The translations under genes and the position numbers were made by a program. From assembly GCA_947630845.1 (NCBI GenBank), contig CANRJB010000008.1, forward strand, positions 25,497 to 89,496: a stretch of DNA of 64,000 nt, read 5' to 3'. The notes beneath the pieces are model-generated. The model was given only the letters and a program-made list of their open reading frames with translations. It ran no database searches and was not told the DNA's origin. Shown in pieces: positions 44,392 to 52,354 of the stretch. Position 1 is the stretch's first letter. Each line of letters starts with the position of its first letter. Origin of the DNA: an uncultured Clostridia bacterium (GTDB lineage: Bacteria > Bacillota > Clostridia > Oscillospirales > Ruminococcaceae).

Positions 44392-45143
44392 GATGCATCC
44401 TCCCGTGAATAGTGTATTTTGCGCAGATGCGCATGGGTATGGTGTTCCTGTTCAAGCTGTCTGGCAATGGCAGAATGGCGGAAGGTATCGGCATCAGCAA
44501 AATACTGCGTCTTTTCGTCCAGATAGAGGACATGCCTTGCATCCTTCAAGCCGCCGTCCATGTCGTGCGAAACCATGATAATGGCGATGCCGTCCTGCTC
44601 GTTCAGCTCACGGATGATGTCATACAGCTCCGAAGTCGCCGCCGGGTCAAGTCCGGTCACAGGTTCATCAAGAAGGAGCAGTTTTTTGGTCGCACACAGT
44701 GCCCTTGCCAGCAGAACACGCTGCTGCTGACCGCCGGAGAGGGTGCGGTAACTGCGCTTGCGGAGCTGACAGATGCCGAGACGGTGCATGTTGCGTTCTG
44801 CCTCCATGTGGTCGGCTTTGGTATAGAATGGCAGAAATTTGTGATGTCCGAGACATCCCGACAGCACCACTTCCCACACAGTTGCAGGAAAGTCTTTCTG
44901 GATGCCGCTCTGCTGCGGCAGATAACCGATGTCACGCCGGGTGAAGCTGTCTGCTGTGACGATACTTCCTCTGTCCAATGGACAGAGTTTCAGTAATGCC
45001 CGTATCAGCGTGCTTTTTCCTGAACCGTTCTTGCCGATGACAGACAGATAATCTCCCGGCTCGACCGTAAAGCTCAGCTTGTCAAGCACGGTATTTGTCC
45101 CGAACTGCACGGTAATATCCTGACATGCAAGCAGCGGTGTCAT
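44388..45143 (-). CDS. znuC: Zinc ABC transporter ATP-binding protein
   Basis: A 251-residue ATPase with Walker A GKNGSGKST, signature LSGGQQQRVLLARAL, Walker B LLLDEPVTGLD and a switch His in VSHDMDGG. It overlaps znuA and znuB by 4 nt each. Energises uptake through the ZnuB permease. The C-terminal tail is His-rich (EHHTHAHLRKIH), which may sense or buffer zinc. Confidence 0.92.
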   Translation of the reverse strand: MTPLLACQDITVQFGTNTVLDKLSFTVEPGDYLSVIGKNGSGKSTLIRALLKLCPLDRGSIVTADSFTRRDIGYLPQQSGIQKDFPATVWEVVLSGCLGHHKFLPFYTKADHMEAERNMHRLGICQLRKRSYRTLSGGQQQRVLLARALCATKKLLLLDEPVTGLDPAATSELYDIIRELNEQDGIAIIMVSHDMDGGLKDARHVLYLDEKTQYFADADTFRHSAIARQLEQEHHTHAHLRKIHYSREDAS

Positions 45144-46069
45144 AGCAGTGCCTCCTTTATGGCTTGGTAATTTTCACGCATAAGGGACACAAAACTCGTC
45201 CCTTTTTCCAGATCCTCTGCGGAAACATTGTGGAGCGGATGCAGCATGACTGCCCTTGCGCCTGTCTCTGCACACACCCGGTCGGCAATTTTCCGTGAGG
45301 AAAATTCGAGGTAAAAGACTGTATCGATGCTGTGGGTGCTGCATTCCTCCGTAAGGTGCAGCAAGGCATGAAGCGTGGGTTCTGTTTCACTGCTACACCC
45401 TGAAAAGGCAGCAGCATAGTGGAAATCATACTCTGCTGCCAGATAGCGGAAGGGAAATCTGTCTGCCACTACCAGAATGGCATCGTCCGTCTGTGCTGCA
45501 AGGCTGCGGAAGTCCGCATCGATCCCGGCAAGCTCATTACAATAATACTCTGCATGGTCGCTGTATTCGTCGGCATGTACCACATCCGCACGGATGAGGG
45601 CATCCCGGACGGCATTGACCATCGCCATAGCATTGACCGGAGAATTCCAGATATGCTCATCAAATTCCTCTGCATGCTCCTCGTGTTCAGCTTCATGCGT
45701 ATGGTCATGCTCCTCTCTCAGAGGCTCAGGGATGCAGTCCATCAGCGTGACGACAAGCATCTCCGACTTATCCACGGACGCAAGCAGAGTATCCGTCCAG
45801 ACTTCGGACTCACCGCCGATACGCAAAAAAATGTCACACTCTGCAATCGCTGCGACATCGTTGGGGGTCGGTTCGTAGCTGTGCATCTCCTGTCCGGCAG
45901 AAAGCAGGAGCTTTACATCGGCATTGTCGCCTGCGATCTCTCTTGCAAAGTCATACGCCGGGAACACGGTCGCCACGATCTTTATCCGTCCGTCCGCTGT
46001 GGGATGTGCCGGAACACAGCCTGTGCATAGTAAGAGAATGACCACCATCAGAGAGAGCAGCCGTCTCAT
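45140..46069 (-). CDS. znuA: Zinc ABC transporter substrate-binding lipoprotein
   Basis: A 309-residue lipoprotein: lipobox LLLCTGC near residue 16, then the cluster A-I metal-binding fold. The loop between the first helices is rich in His and acidic residues (about 118-135, HDHTHEAEHEEH), a mark of zinc-binding ZnuA/AdcA proteins; other metal-site residues lie in MHSYEPTP and the C-terminal HPLHN. ATG 46069 follows AAGGAG. Overlaps zur by 4 nt. Confidence 0.92.
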   Translation of the reverse strand: MRRLLSLMVVILLLCTGCVPAHPTADGRIKIVATVFPAYDFAREIAGDNADVKLLLSAGQEMHSYEPTPNDVAAIAECDIFLRIGGESEVWTDTLLASVDKSEMLVVTLMDCIPEPLREEHDHTHEAEHEEHAEEFDEHIWNSPVNAMAMVNAVRDALIRADVVHADEYSDHAEYYCNELAGIDADFRSLAAQTDDAILVVADRFPFRYLAAEYDFHYAAAFSGCSSETEPTLHALLHLTEECSTHSIDTVFYLEFSSRKIADRVCAETGARAVMLHPLHNVSAEDLEKGTSFVSLMRENYQAIKEALL

Positions 46070-46479
46070 GTCTTCTCCTTTCTGCACTTCTCACACACCC
46101 CATAGAGTACGGTTCTGGACTGGTCGATCTGAAAGCCATGATGCTCTGAAATATGGGATTCCAGACTGTTGAGATGTTCACAGGTAACATGGAACAGCGT
46201 GCCGCACTGCATACATTTCAGGTGAAAATGCCGGTTACAGCCTTGTGTTTCCGGAACGTATTCATAACACGCACTTGTCCTGCTGTCGATGGTATATTTC
46301 CGTAGTGTGCCATCGTCAGCAAGCTGTTCAAGTGTACGGTAGATGGTTGCTGTACCGACAGGTGTGCCTGCATCCGCAAGATGACGGGATATCTCCTGCG
46401 CAGTGATATGCTGACCGCTCCGGGAGATGAGGTATTGCAGGATCTGTTCCTTCTGCCGGGTTTTATAGCCCTGTTTCAT
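46066..46479 (-). CDS. zur: Fur-family metalloregulator, probably Zur
   Basis: A 137-residue Fur-type repressor: winged helix with TPVGTATIYRTLEQLADDG, then the dimer domain with HFHLKCMQCGTLFHV and the C-terminal pair CEKC, giving the two-CxxC structural zinc site. The first gene of the znu operon. ATG 46479 is preferred over GTG 46485 because the AAGGTGG is 9 nt upstream. Zur rather than Fur or PerR is inferred from the operon. Confidence 0.9.
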   Translation of the reverse strand: MKQGYKTRQKEQILQYLISRSGQHITAQEISRHLADAGTPVGTATIYRTLEQLADDGTLRKYTIDSRTSACYEYVPETQGCNRHFHLKCMQCGTLFHVTCEHLNSLESHISEHHGFQIDQSRTVLYGVCEKCRKEKT

Positions 46480-46503
46480 GATCACACACCACCTTTTTGA
46501 AAA

Positions 46504-46518
46504 TGAAAATCAGTATCA
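46504..46518. promoter_or_regulatory. Candidate Zur/Fur box
   Basis: TGAAAATCAGTATCA matches the Fur-family 7-1-7 palindrome TGATAATCATTATCA at 13 of 15 positions. It lies just downstream of the zur -10, where a repressor would block transcription. Confidence 0.6.
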
Positions 46519-46523
46519 ATTTC

Positions 46524-46552
46524 ATTATAACACAATGTGTTCCGTTTGTCAA
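46524..46552 (-). promoter_or_regulatory. SigA-type promoter of the zur-znu operon
   Basis: On the reverse strand TTGACA, 17-nt spacer ending TTGTGT, TATAAT. Confidence 0.88.
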
Positions 46553-46588
46553 GAAAAACTGTCCATAAAATGTGCCTATACAAACGAT

Positions 46589-46619
46589 GCCCGAAAACAG
46601 CTTTTCACTGCTTTCGGGC
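46589..46619. terminator. Hairpin terminator
   Basis: GCCCGAAAACAG pairs with CTGCTTTCGGGC (imperfect) between the sortase cluster end and the zur promoter. Confidence 0.7.
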
Positions 46620-46652
46620 TTGCTTCATAATTTTATACTGTGCATACCATCC

Positions 46653-46671
46653 TTAACGCTGCTTTCAGCAA
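46653..46671. repeat. Dispersed repeat, family B copy 4 (partial)
   Basis: TTAACGCTGCTTTCAGCAA, identical in its first 17 bases to copies at 26061 and 39932. Confidence 0.55.
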
Positions 46672-46672
46672 C

Positions 46673-47578
46673 TCAATTTCCATCATCAGGGCTACTCTGC
46701 TGTGAGTCGGATGCAGCCTTGTGCCGCAATATGCCGAACAGCACCAGCAACAGGATACCAATACCCGCTGTAATTCCAGCCATCAGCATTGCCCTTCCGG
46801 TAAGGAGCTGTAAAAAGCCGACTACCGCTGCAAAAATCTGTGGGTCGCTCATGACAAACGCTGTGAAGTAATCCGTTGCCGTCAGGTAAATACATGGCAG
46901 CAGCAGCAGCAGTCCTGCAATTGCCGATGCCAGTCCCAGCCAGTAGGCAAGGTGTGCCATCTGTTTCCGGTTGCACACGATCAGCAACACCAACAACGCT
47001 GCCGTCACAGCGATCATGCCCATCGCTGCCGGATTCAGATAACCAATATATTTCTTTGCCTTTTCCAGCCAGCCATTCCGATATATGGTGGATAATTTGA
47101 ACGTATCTGCCACGAACAGAATGCGTGACTCCGCACTGCTGATGGCAGAGGTGACCTTCTCGTCATAGGCTTCATCCTTTTCGTAGCCATTTTCTTCGGC
47201 ATAGTCCGAAAAGAACGTATTGACAGCATTTTCAAGCTCTGTGAAATCCATTGTGAACGCATAGTCACTGCTCTTGCCGTTCAGGTAGTCAAACGCCTGT
47301 GACACACTGTCTAAAATACCCTGATGCAGCGCATCTGTGTCTACCGGGTCAAGAAAGACCTCTGCCGGGATACCGGTCGTGTTGGCATTGGAAGTAAATT
47401 CCTTTTCAAGAGTAGCATAGGCTTTGGTTTTCAGATCCTGCTCCTCTGCGACCGTCCGGAACGTGTCGGCATTGAGTACGACATACTTTGCAAACAGCAC
47501 GCATTCCGTCCCAAGCAGCGCAAACACCAACAGAAACGTCAGCAGGACATTGGGGAGATATAACCTGATCTTCTTCAT
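46673..47578 (-). CDS. Membrane protein of the sortase cluster
   Basis: A 301-residue protein: one N-terminal membrane helix (about 8-30), a 150-residue outer domain that is helical and acidic, and three membrane helices at about 185-285, ending in a polar tail. No family was recognised with confidence. Its ATG overlaps the stop of the sortase gene, so the two are coupled. It may hold or guide the sortase or its substrate; this is inference from position. Confidence 0.7.
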   Translation of the reverse strand: MKKIRLYLPNVLLTFLLVFALLGTECVLFAKYVVLNADTFRTVAEEQDLKTKAYATLEKEFTSNANTTGIPAEVFLDPVDTDALHQGILDSVSQAFDYLNGKSSDYAFTMDFTELENAVNTFFSDYAEENGYEKDEAYDEKVTSAISSAESRILFVADTFKLSTIYRNGWLEKAKKYIGYLNPAAMGMIAVTAALLVLLIVCNRKQMAHLAYWLGLASAIAGLLLLLPCIYLTATDYFTAFVMSDPQIFAAVVGFLQLLTGRAMLMAGITAGIGILLLVLFGILRHKAASDSQQSSPDDGN

Positions 47579-48255
47579 TCTGCTGCCCCCTCTCCCGGAT
47601 AGAACAGCTTGCTTTTCAGGTCACATACGACACCGACACGGGTCGTGGATGTGCCAAGCACCTGTGCTTCACAGGTATAAAGGGTAAGCTGATCGTTCTC
47701 AGTCGGCAGGATGTACTTCTTGTCCGTATTCTGGAAAGTGACCTGCTCTCTTGCGGTGTAGGTGAACACACCGTATTCCGTAAACAGCACGATCTCATCA
47801 CCCGGCTCGATCTGCGTAAGGTTGGCAAAGAAGGTGTTTACGTGTGCATCAATGACCGCATTTCCCGTCTCGCCGAGTACGGTCGATGCACTTGACTGAC
47901 ATGCACCCCGGTCGAGCAGCTCCGCACTGGAACCCCAGTACACCGGAACTTCGATCTGTGCTGCCTCACATCGCAGCACAGCATACTGCTCCCCGAAGGA
48001 CGGTCGGATGATCTCACCCGTTTCCTCCATATCACCGGACGGCAGGTCAGTGGAAATGTTTTCATTTTCTGTAATGACCAGTCCCTGATCTGCTGTGAAT
48101 CGTTCCTGATTCATGAAGATGATGTTCAGGTAGGTCTGTGCCTTCTCATAAGGCACAGTGAGCAGAGCAATACTCACTGCCACGCATAGAATAGCCATGA
48201 AAATGCCCGTCATGACATAGATGAGGGCATTTCCTTTTTGTTTTGTTTTTGCCAT
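47575..48255 (-). CDS. Sortase (cysteine transpeptidase)
   Basis: A 226-residue membrane-anchored protein with one N-terminal helix (about 12-34). The sortase barrel carries the His in VIDAHVNTFFANL, the catalytic Cys in LTLYTCEAQ (TLxTC motif) and the Arg in TTRVGVVC. Sortases cleave a sorting signal and attach proteins to peptidoglycan or to pilin Lys. The class is not certain (the His region is shorter than in class A). AAGGAG precedes the ATG. Neighbours are a putative anchored substrate and a membrane protein. Confidence 0.88.
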   Translation of the reverse strand: MAKTKQKGNALIYVMTGIFMAILCVAVSIALLTVPYEKAQTYLNIIFMNQERFTADQGLVITENENISTDLPSGDMEETGEIIRPSFGEQYAVLRCEAAQIEVPVYWGSSAELLDRGACQSSASTVLGETGNAVIDAHVNTFFANLTQIEPGDEIVLFTEYGVFTYTAREQVTFQNTDKKYILPTENDQLTLYTCEAQVLGTSTTRVGVVCDLKSKLFYPGEGAAE

Positions 48256-48263
48256 ATAACTCC

Positions 48264-49088
48264 TTATGACTCCGACTCGTCAGTCTTTTTGATATAGTAA
48301 TACATGCCGCAGAATCCCAAAGCCGCAAGCAGCGTACCGCCGACTGCAAAGAGCAGAGGCTTGGTGTGGGAGATGCCAGTCTCATCAATGGTGATACCAA
48401 CTGCTGCCTTGTCGATGACCTTGCCGTCATTGTCACGCAGTGTCAGCGAAATATTCCCTTCCGACATGGAGTCCACGGTCACATTTACGCCCATCCCTTC
48501 TGCTGCATTGATATATTCCTGCATCAGGTCTGCCTTATCCTCAAGCGGCATCTGTTTGATCATACTGTTACGCTCTTCGGCAGTCAGGCTTGCCACAAAT
48601 TCCTTCTTGGATTCCTCTGTCAGAGAATCCACATAGCTCTTTTTCTCATCGAGTGTCATGCCCACGAATTGCTCCGGTGTAATTCTGTCCTCAGTCGTGC
48701 CATCCTTTTTGGTGACGGTATCACACTTGCCGGGAGTGCTTGTATCCTGCTTGCTGCCTGTTGTGCCGGAACTGCCTGTGCTGCCTGCTGCGGCAGAGGT
48801 CTGTTCCGTAGGGGCTTCGGTACTGTCAACACCCAGCTCCTGATTTACTTTGTCATCAACAGCACCGCCGTACTGGTAGACGCTGTTGTATGCCTGATCG
48901 AGCTGCTCCTGTGTATAGTTGCCGGATGCCCACATATTATATCCCTGCTGGATAAGACTTTCCGGCCAGCCATAGGCTCTTGCCTTCGCAGCAACATCAT
49001 CAGCAGAATAGGCAGAAGTATGCAGAAGTCCCATGCAGCCTGTTGTCAGCAGTGCAGCAGCAAGGGCAGCGGTGATTTTATTCTTCAT
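48264..49088 (-). CDS. Secreted cell-wall-anchored-type protein, possible sortase substrate
   Basis: A 274-residue protein with a signal peptide (about 1-28), an N-terminal helical domain (about 28-85), a Ser/Thr/Gly linker, a central helical domain (about 125-190), a beta domain (about 200-238) and a C-terminal membrane helix (about 245-265) with a basic tail KKTDESES. The tail layout is like a sorting signal, but no LPXTG motif is present; the nearest candidate upstream of the helix is SHTKP. Eight nt before the sortase gene, so likely co-transcribed. Confidence 0.72.
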   Translation of the reverse strand: MKNKITAALAAALLTTGCMGLLHTSAYSADDVAAKARAYGWPESLIQQGYNMWASGNYTQEQLDQAYNSVYQYGGAVDDKVNQELGVDSTEAPTEQTSAAAGSTGSSGTTGSKQDTSTPGKCDTVTKKDGTTEDRITPEQFVGMTLDEKKSYVDSLTEESKKEFVASLTAEERNSMIKQMPLEDKADLMQEYINAAEGMGVNVTVDSMSEGNISLTLRDNDGKVIDKAAVGITIDETGISHTKPLLFAVGGTLLAALGFCGMYYYIKKTDESES

Positions 49089-49150
49089 AGAAAGCTCCTT
49101 TCTGTACCGGAGACAGTCTCCGGTCTGGGACGGAAAAACGTTCTGTTCCT

Positions 49151-49179
49151 ATTATAGCATATTCTCTGCGAAAAAGCAA
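49151..49179 (-). promoter_or_regulatory. SigA-type promoter of the sortase cluster
   Basis: On the reverse strand TTGCTT, 17-nt spacer ending TATGC, TATAAT. The leader contains the palindrome CCGGAGACAGTCTCCGG (49108-49124). Confidence 0.7.
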
Positions 49180-49224
49180 GCGCAAATTGTTTCCCAGAAC
49201 CGTCGGGGAGCAGACAAGAAGCGG

Positions 49225-49473
49225 TTATTCCTCTTCCTCCTCAGCATCGGCACATTCTGCAAGATAATTCACGATATCCCCGATCGTGCGGATGCTGTCC
49301 ACTGCCTCGTCCGGGATACGGACATCCGTTGCACTCTCGATGGCAACGATCAGCTCAACGGCATCCATTGAGGTACAGTTGAGATCCTCGATCAGGTCTG
49401 TGCTCTCGTCCAATGTGTCCGGATCTCTGTCAAACTGGTCGGCGACAATAGCAGCGATCGTTTCAAAATCCAT
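49225..49473 (-). CDS. Acyl carrier protein, stand-alone
   Basis: An 82-residue acidic four-helix protein. The phosphopantetheine Ser35 lies in DLNCTSMDAVELI, where most fatty-acid ACPs read DSL; a loop of acidic residues ends the chain (ADAEEEEE). ATG 49473 is chosen from GGAGGATATTCT. It has its own promoter and no fatty acid, polyketide or teichoic acid gene nearby, so its partner is unknown. Not assigned to acpP. Confidence 0.8.
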   Translation of the reverse strand: MDFETIAAIVADQFDRDPDTLDESTDLIEDLNCTSMDAVELIVAIESATDVRIPDEAVDSIRTIGDIVNYLAECADAEEEEE

Positions 49474-49492
49474 AGAATATCCTCCATAAAAC

Positions 49493-49521
49493 AAAATAGC
49501 ATTTCATATTGACAAAGTCAA
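49493..49521 (-). promoter_or_regulatory. Promoter of the acyl carrier protein gene with palindromic operator
   Basis: On the reverse strand TTGACT, 17-nt spacer, TATTTT. The -35 lies inside a 7-3-7 palindrome TATTGAC-AAA-GTCAATA (49507-49523). Confidence 0.5.
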
Positions 49522-49528
49522 TAGACAA

Positions 49529-49580
49529 AACGCCGCATCAGGCGTTTTCCATCATCCTTTCGGGGCAGGATGACAGGAAA
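49529..49580. repeat. Hairpin and inverted family A copy 4
   Basis: AAAACGCC / GGCGTTTT hairpin (49529-49550), then TTTTCCATCATCCTTTCGGGGCAGGATGACAGGAA, which is family A in inverted orientation. The rest of the 382-bp gap (49474-49855) holds two promoters and an AT-rich stretch. Confidence 0.6.
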
Positions 49581-49785
49581 TGTGCATCAGGAATAGATCC
49601 ATCTTTTTTTCTTACAAATAGTATAAAGGAAAATTCGCCTTACGTCAATAGTCACGTCAAACGATTTTTCGGTCGGTTCACGTTTTGTTTTTGTACAACA
49701 TGCTTACCATTTCTACTTTAAGTATAATCGCACTATTGATATTACACCTATTTTCCTCTCCACAAAAGAAAATCCGGAAAAACCA

Positions 49786-49814
49786 TTGTAATTTAAGAGA
49801 AAATATGGTATGAT
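49786..49814 (+). promoter_or_regulatory. SigA-type promoter of the aroE operon
   Basis: TTGTAA at 49786-49791, 17-nt spacer ending TATGG, TATGAT at 49809-49814. Confidence 0.7.
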
Positions 49815-49855
49815 AAAAGAGAATATCCGGCACGTCCGGAAATGAGGAGGAAACT

Positions 49856-50698
49856 ATGCGTACTTTTACATTGATCGGTTACCCGTTGGGACATTCCATG
49901 TCCCCCTTTATCCATGAGCGGCTGTTTGCCCTGAGCGGCAAGAAGGCTTCCTACACCCTCACAGAACTGCCGCCTGATGCACTTGCAGAAAAGATACCCA
50001 TGCTCCGGAGCATGAGCGGATTCAATATTACCATTCCCTACAAGACCGATATCATTCCTTTCCTTGATGAACTGGATGAGACAGCAGAACGTTACCATGC
50101 CGTCAACTGCGTCCATACCAGAGACGGTCATGCGGTCGGCTATAACACTGACTGTACGGGATTCCTGCGGAGTGTGGAGAAGTTTGCACTCGGCGGCAGA
50201 GTGCTGCTCATCGGCAGCGGCGGCGTAGGACGTATGATGGCGACCGAAGCGGTTCTGCACGGTGCAAGTCTGACGATCGTGGAAAAGGATATCCCGAAGG
50301 CTGAGTCACTTGCGGAGGAATTGCATGCCGTTCGTCCTGATGCTGAGATACGTGTGCTGGACACTGCACCTATAGAAGCATTCGACCTGCTCATGAATGC
50401 AAGTCCTGTCGGCATGTATCCGAATACAGACCGCTGCCCTGTTGCGGACGATGTGCTTACCCGGTGCGATGCTGTGTTTGATGTCATTTATAATCCTACC
50501 GAAACACTGCTCATCCACAAAGCAAAGGCACTTGGCATCCCTGCTGTCGGCGGTGCGGCAATGCTTGTCTGGCAGGCTGTCCGGGCACATGAGATCTGGG
50601 ATGGCGACAGTTATGCTCCGGAGGACATTGCAAAGATCATTGCCGATATGGAGGCAGAGATCAACCGCAGCTTTCCGGTAAAGGAGGAGTCGGTGTGA
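49856..50698 (+). CDS. aroE: Shikimate dehydrogenase
   Basis: A 280-residue NADP-dependent enzyme reducing dehydroshikimate to shikimate. Motifs: GYPLGHSMSP (shikimate binding), FNITIPYK with the catalytic Lys, YNTDCTGF with the catalytic Asp, the nucleotide loop GSGGVGRM, and NASPVGMYP. GAGGAGG precedes the ATG. It overlaps aroK by 4 nt and supplies the chorismate used by TrpE, although the two loci are 45 kb apart. Confidence 0.96.
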   Translation: MRTFTLIGYPLGHSMSPFIHERLFALSGKKASYTLTELPPDALAEKIPMLRSMSGFNITIPYKTDIIPFLDELDETAERYHAVNCVHTRDGHAVGYNTDCTGFLRSVEKFALGGRVLLIGSGGVGRMMATEAVLHGASLTIVEKDIPKAESLAEELHAVRPDAEIRVLDTAPIEAFDLLMNASPVGMYPNTDRCPVADDVLTRCDAVFDVIYNPTETLLIHKAKALGIPAVGGAAMLVWQAVRAHEIWDGDSYAPEDIAKIIADMEAEINRSFPVKEESV

Positions 50699-51201
50699 CC
50701 ATCTTTCTGTGCGGATTCATGGGATGCGGCAAGAGTACCATCGGCGTGCGGCTTGCGAAGGCGATGCAGTGCCCCTTCACGGACATGGATACCTATATTG
50801 AAGAACAGGCAGATATGAAGATCCCGGACATCTTTGAAACACACGGCGAGCCATATTTCCGTGATTTAGAAACGCAGGCAGTCCGGGAACTTGCGGAGCG
50901 GGACGGGGTGATCGCCTGCGGCGGCGGTGCAATGCTGCGTGAGGGCAATGCGAAAATCGCAAGAGAGCATGGAATGGTCGTATTTCTGGACGTGCCGTTC
51001 CGGATGTGCTACCAGCGCATTGCCAACACCGATCGTCCCATTGTAAAACGCAGTACCCGGCAGGAACTGTATCAGCTCTACCGGAAACGCAAGGGTCTGT
51101 ACCGGAAACACAGTACCCATACCATCACTGCGACCGGAAGTCCGAGCAGCAGTGTACATGCGATCATGGCTCTAATGGAGGAAACGAATGATAATCTATA
51201 A
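50695..51201 (+). CDS. aroK: Shikimate kinase
   Basis: A 168-residue P-loop kinase that phosphorylates shikimate. Walker A is GFMGCGKST (7-15), the shikimate-binding DMDTYIEE and FRDLE follow, then the GGGA loop and the lid RPIVKR. GTG start at 50695 overlapping the aroE stop, with AAAGGAGG at 50680-50687. It overlaps the amidohydrolase gene by 14 nt. Confidence 0.94.
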   Translation: MTIFLCGFMGCGKSTIGVRLAKAMQCPFTDMDTYIEEQADMKIPDIFETHGEPYFRDLETQAVRELAERDGVIACGGGAMLREGNAKIAREHGMVVFLDVPFRMCYQRIANTDRPIVKRSTRQELYQLYRKRKGLYRKHSTHTITATGSPSSSVHAIMALMEETNDNL

Positions 51202-52354
51202 TGCGGAAATTTATTCTATGACAGAAGATATGCATTTCTATGGCTATGTAGAGGTGCATGACGGGAAAATCACAGCCGTGGAACAGGGTAAGCCCGATGC
51301 GACCACAGAGGAGGACATTGACTGTCAGGGCGGCAGACTGTTTCCGGGATTCATTGATGCACACACGCATCTGGGCATCATCGAGGACGGCATTGACTTT
51401 GAGGGGGACGACTGCAATGAGATCTCTGACCCCTTTACGCCGCAGCTCCGTGCGCTTGACGGCATCAATCCTTTTGACCGCTGTTTCGCTGAGGCAAGGG
51501 CGCAGGGCATCACCTCTGTGATGGTTTCGCCCGGCAGTGCCAATGCATGCGGCGGCGAAATGCTGCTGATGAAAACCTATGGCAGATGTACCGATGAAAT
51601 GATGATACAGCCATGCGGCATGAAGTTTGCCCTCGGTGAAAATCCCAAATCTACCTACGACAGCCGTGATGAAGCCCCTGTCACACGGATGGCAACGGCT
51701 TCCCTCATCCGTGAGGGCTTGCAGAAGGCAAAGCTCTATTCCGAACGCTTACAGCGGTTTGAGGAGCATCCGGATGAGGAAGAACCTCCTGAGTACGATG
51801 CAAAGTGCGAAGCCCTGCTGCCGCTGCTCGAAGGCGATATCAAGGCGCATTTCCACTGTCACCGGGCAGACGATATCTGCACGGCAGTGCGCATTGCTAA
51901 GGAATTCGGGTTGGAACTGGTCATCGTACACGGAACGGAAGCACATCTTGCAGCGGAGTTGTTCGGGGAGTGGGGACTGAGCGTGATCGTCGGACCGGTC
52001 ATGGGTAGCCGGAACAAGCCGGAGCTGCGCTCGATGGAGCTGCACAATGCAGCGGTCTTACATAAACATGGGGTAAAAGTTGCCATTTGTACCGACCATC
52101 CGGAAGTGCCTGTCCAGTATCTGCCTCTGTCGGCTGCGCTTGCTGTCAAGGGCGGACTGCCAAAGGATGCGGCACTGCGTGCCATTACATGTGAAGCGGC
52201 TGATATTCTGGGCGTATCAGACAGGATAGGACGCATTGAAGCAGGACTGGATGCCGATCTTGTGCTGTTTGCCGGATCGCCGCTTGATGTCATGCAATCG
52301 CCGGTATGGGTGATGATCGATGGAAAAATGGTCAGCAAAGGAGAAGTGGAATGA
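51188..52354 (+). CDS. Amidohydrolase superfamily protein
   Basis: A 388-residue TIM-barrel metallohydrolase. The first metal motif is FIDAHTHLG; other ligands lie in AHFHCHR, IVHGTEAH and the catalytic Asp in ICTDHPEVP. The C-terminal beta-sandwich is seen in DADLVLFAG. Resembles imidazolonepropionase- and DAEP-like amidohydrolases; the substrate is not certain. It overlaps aroK at its start and the fumarase gene at its end (ATGA). Confidence 0.9.
   Translation: MIIYNAEIYSMTEDMHFYGYVEVHDGKITAVEQGKPDATTEEDIDCQGGRLFPGFIDAHTHLGIIEDGIDFEGDDCNEISDPFTPQLRALDGINPFDRCFAEARAQGITSVMVSPGSANACGGEMLLMKTYGRCTDEMMIQPCGMKFALGENPKSTYDSRDEAPVTRMATASLIREGLQKAKLYSERLQRFEEHPDEEEPPEYDAKCEALLPLLEGDIKAHFHCHRADDICTAVRIAKEFGLELVIVHGTEAHLAAELFGEWGLSVIVGPVMGSRNKPELRSMELHNAAVLHKHGVKVAICTDHPEVPVQYLPLSAALAVKGGLPKDAALRAITCEAADILGVSDRIGRIEAGLDADLVLFAGSPLDVMQSPVWVMIDGKMVSKGEVE

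Noticed and set aside
48264..49088. LPXTG sorting signal in the sortase neighbour
   Set aside because: No LPXTG or close variant was found; only the membrane helix and basic tail fit, so substrate status is left as a possibility.
49509..49721. Small forward open frame after the acyl carrier protein gene
   Set aside because: It starts inside a hairpin and a dispersed repeat, has no ribosome binding site, and its composition looks random.
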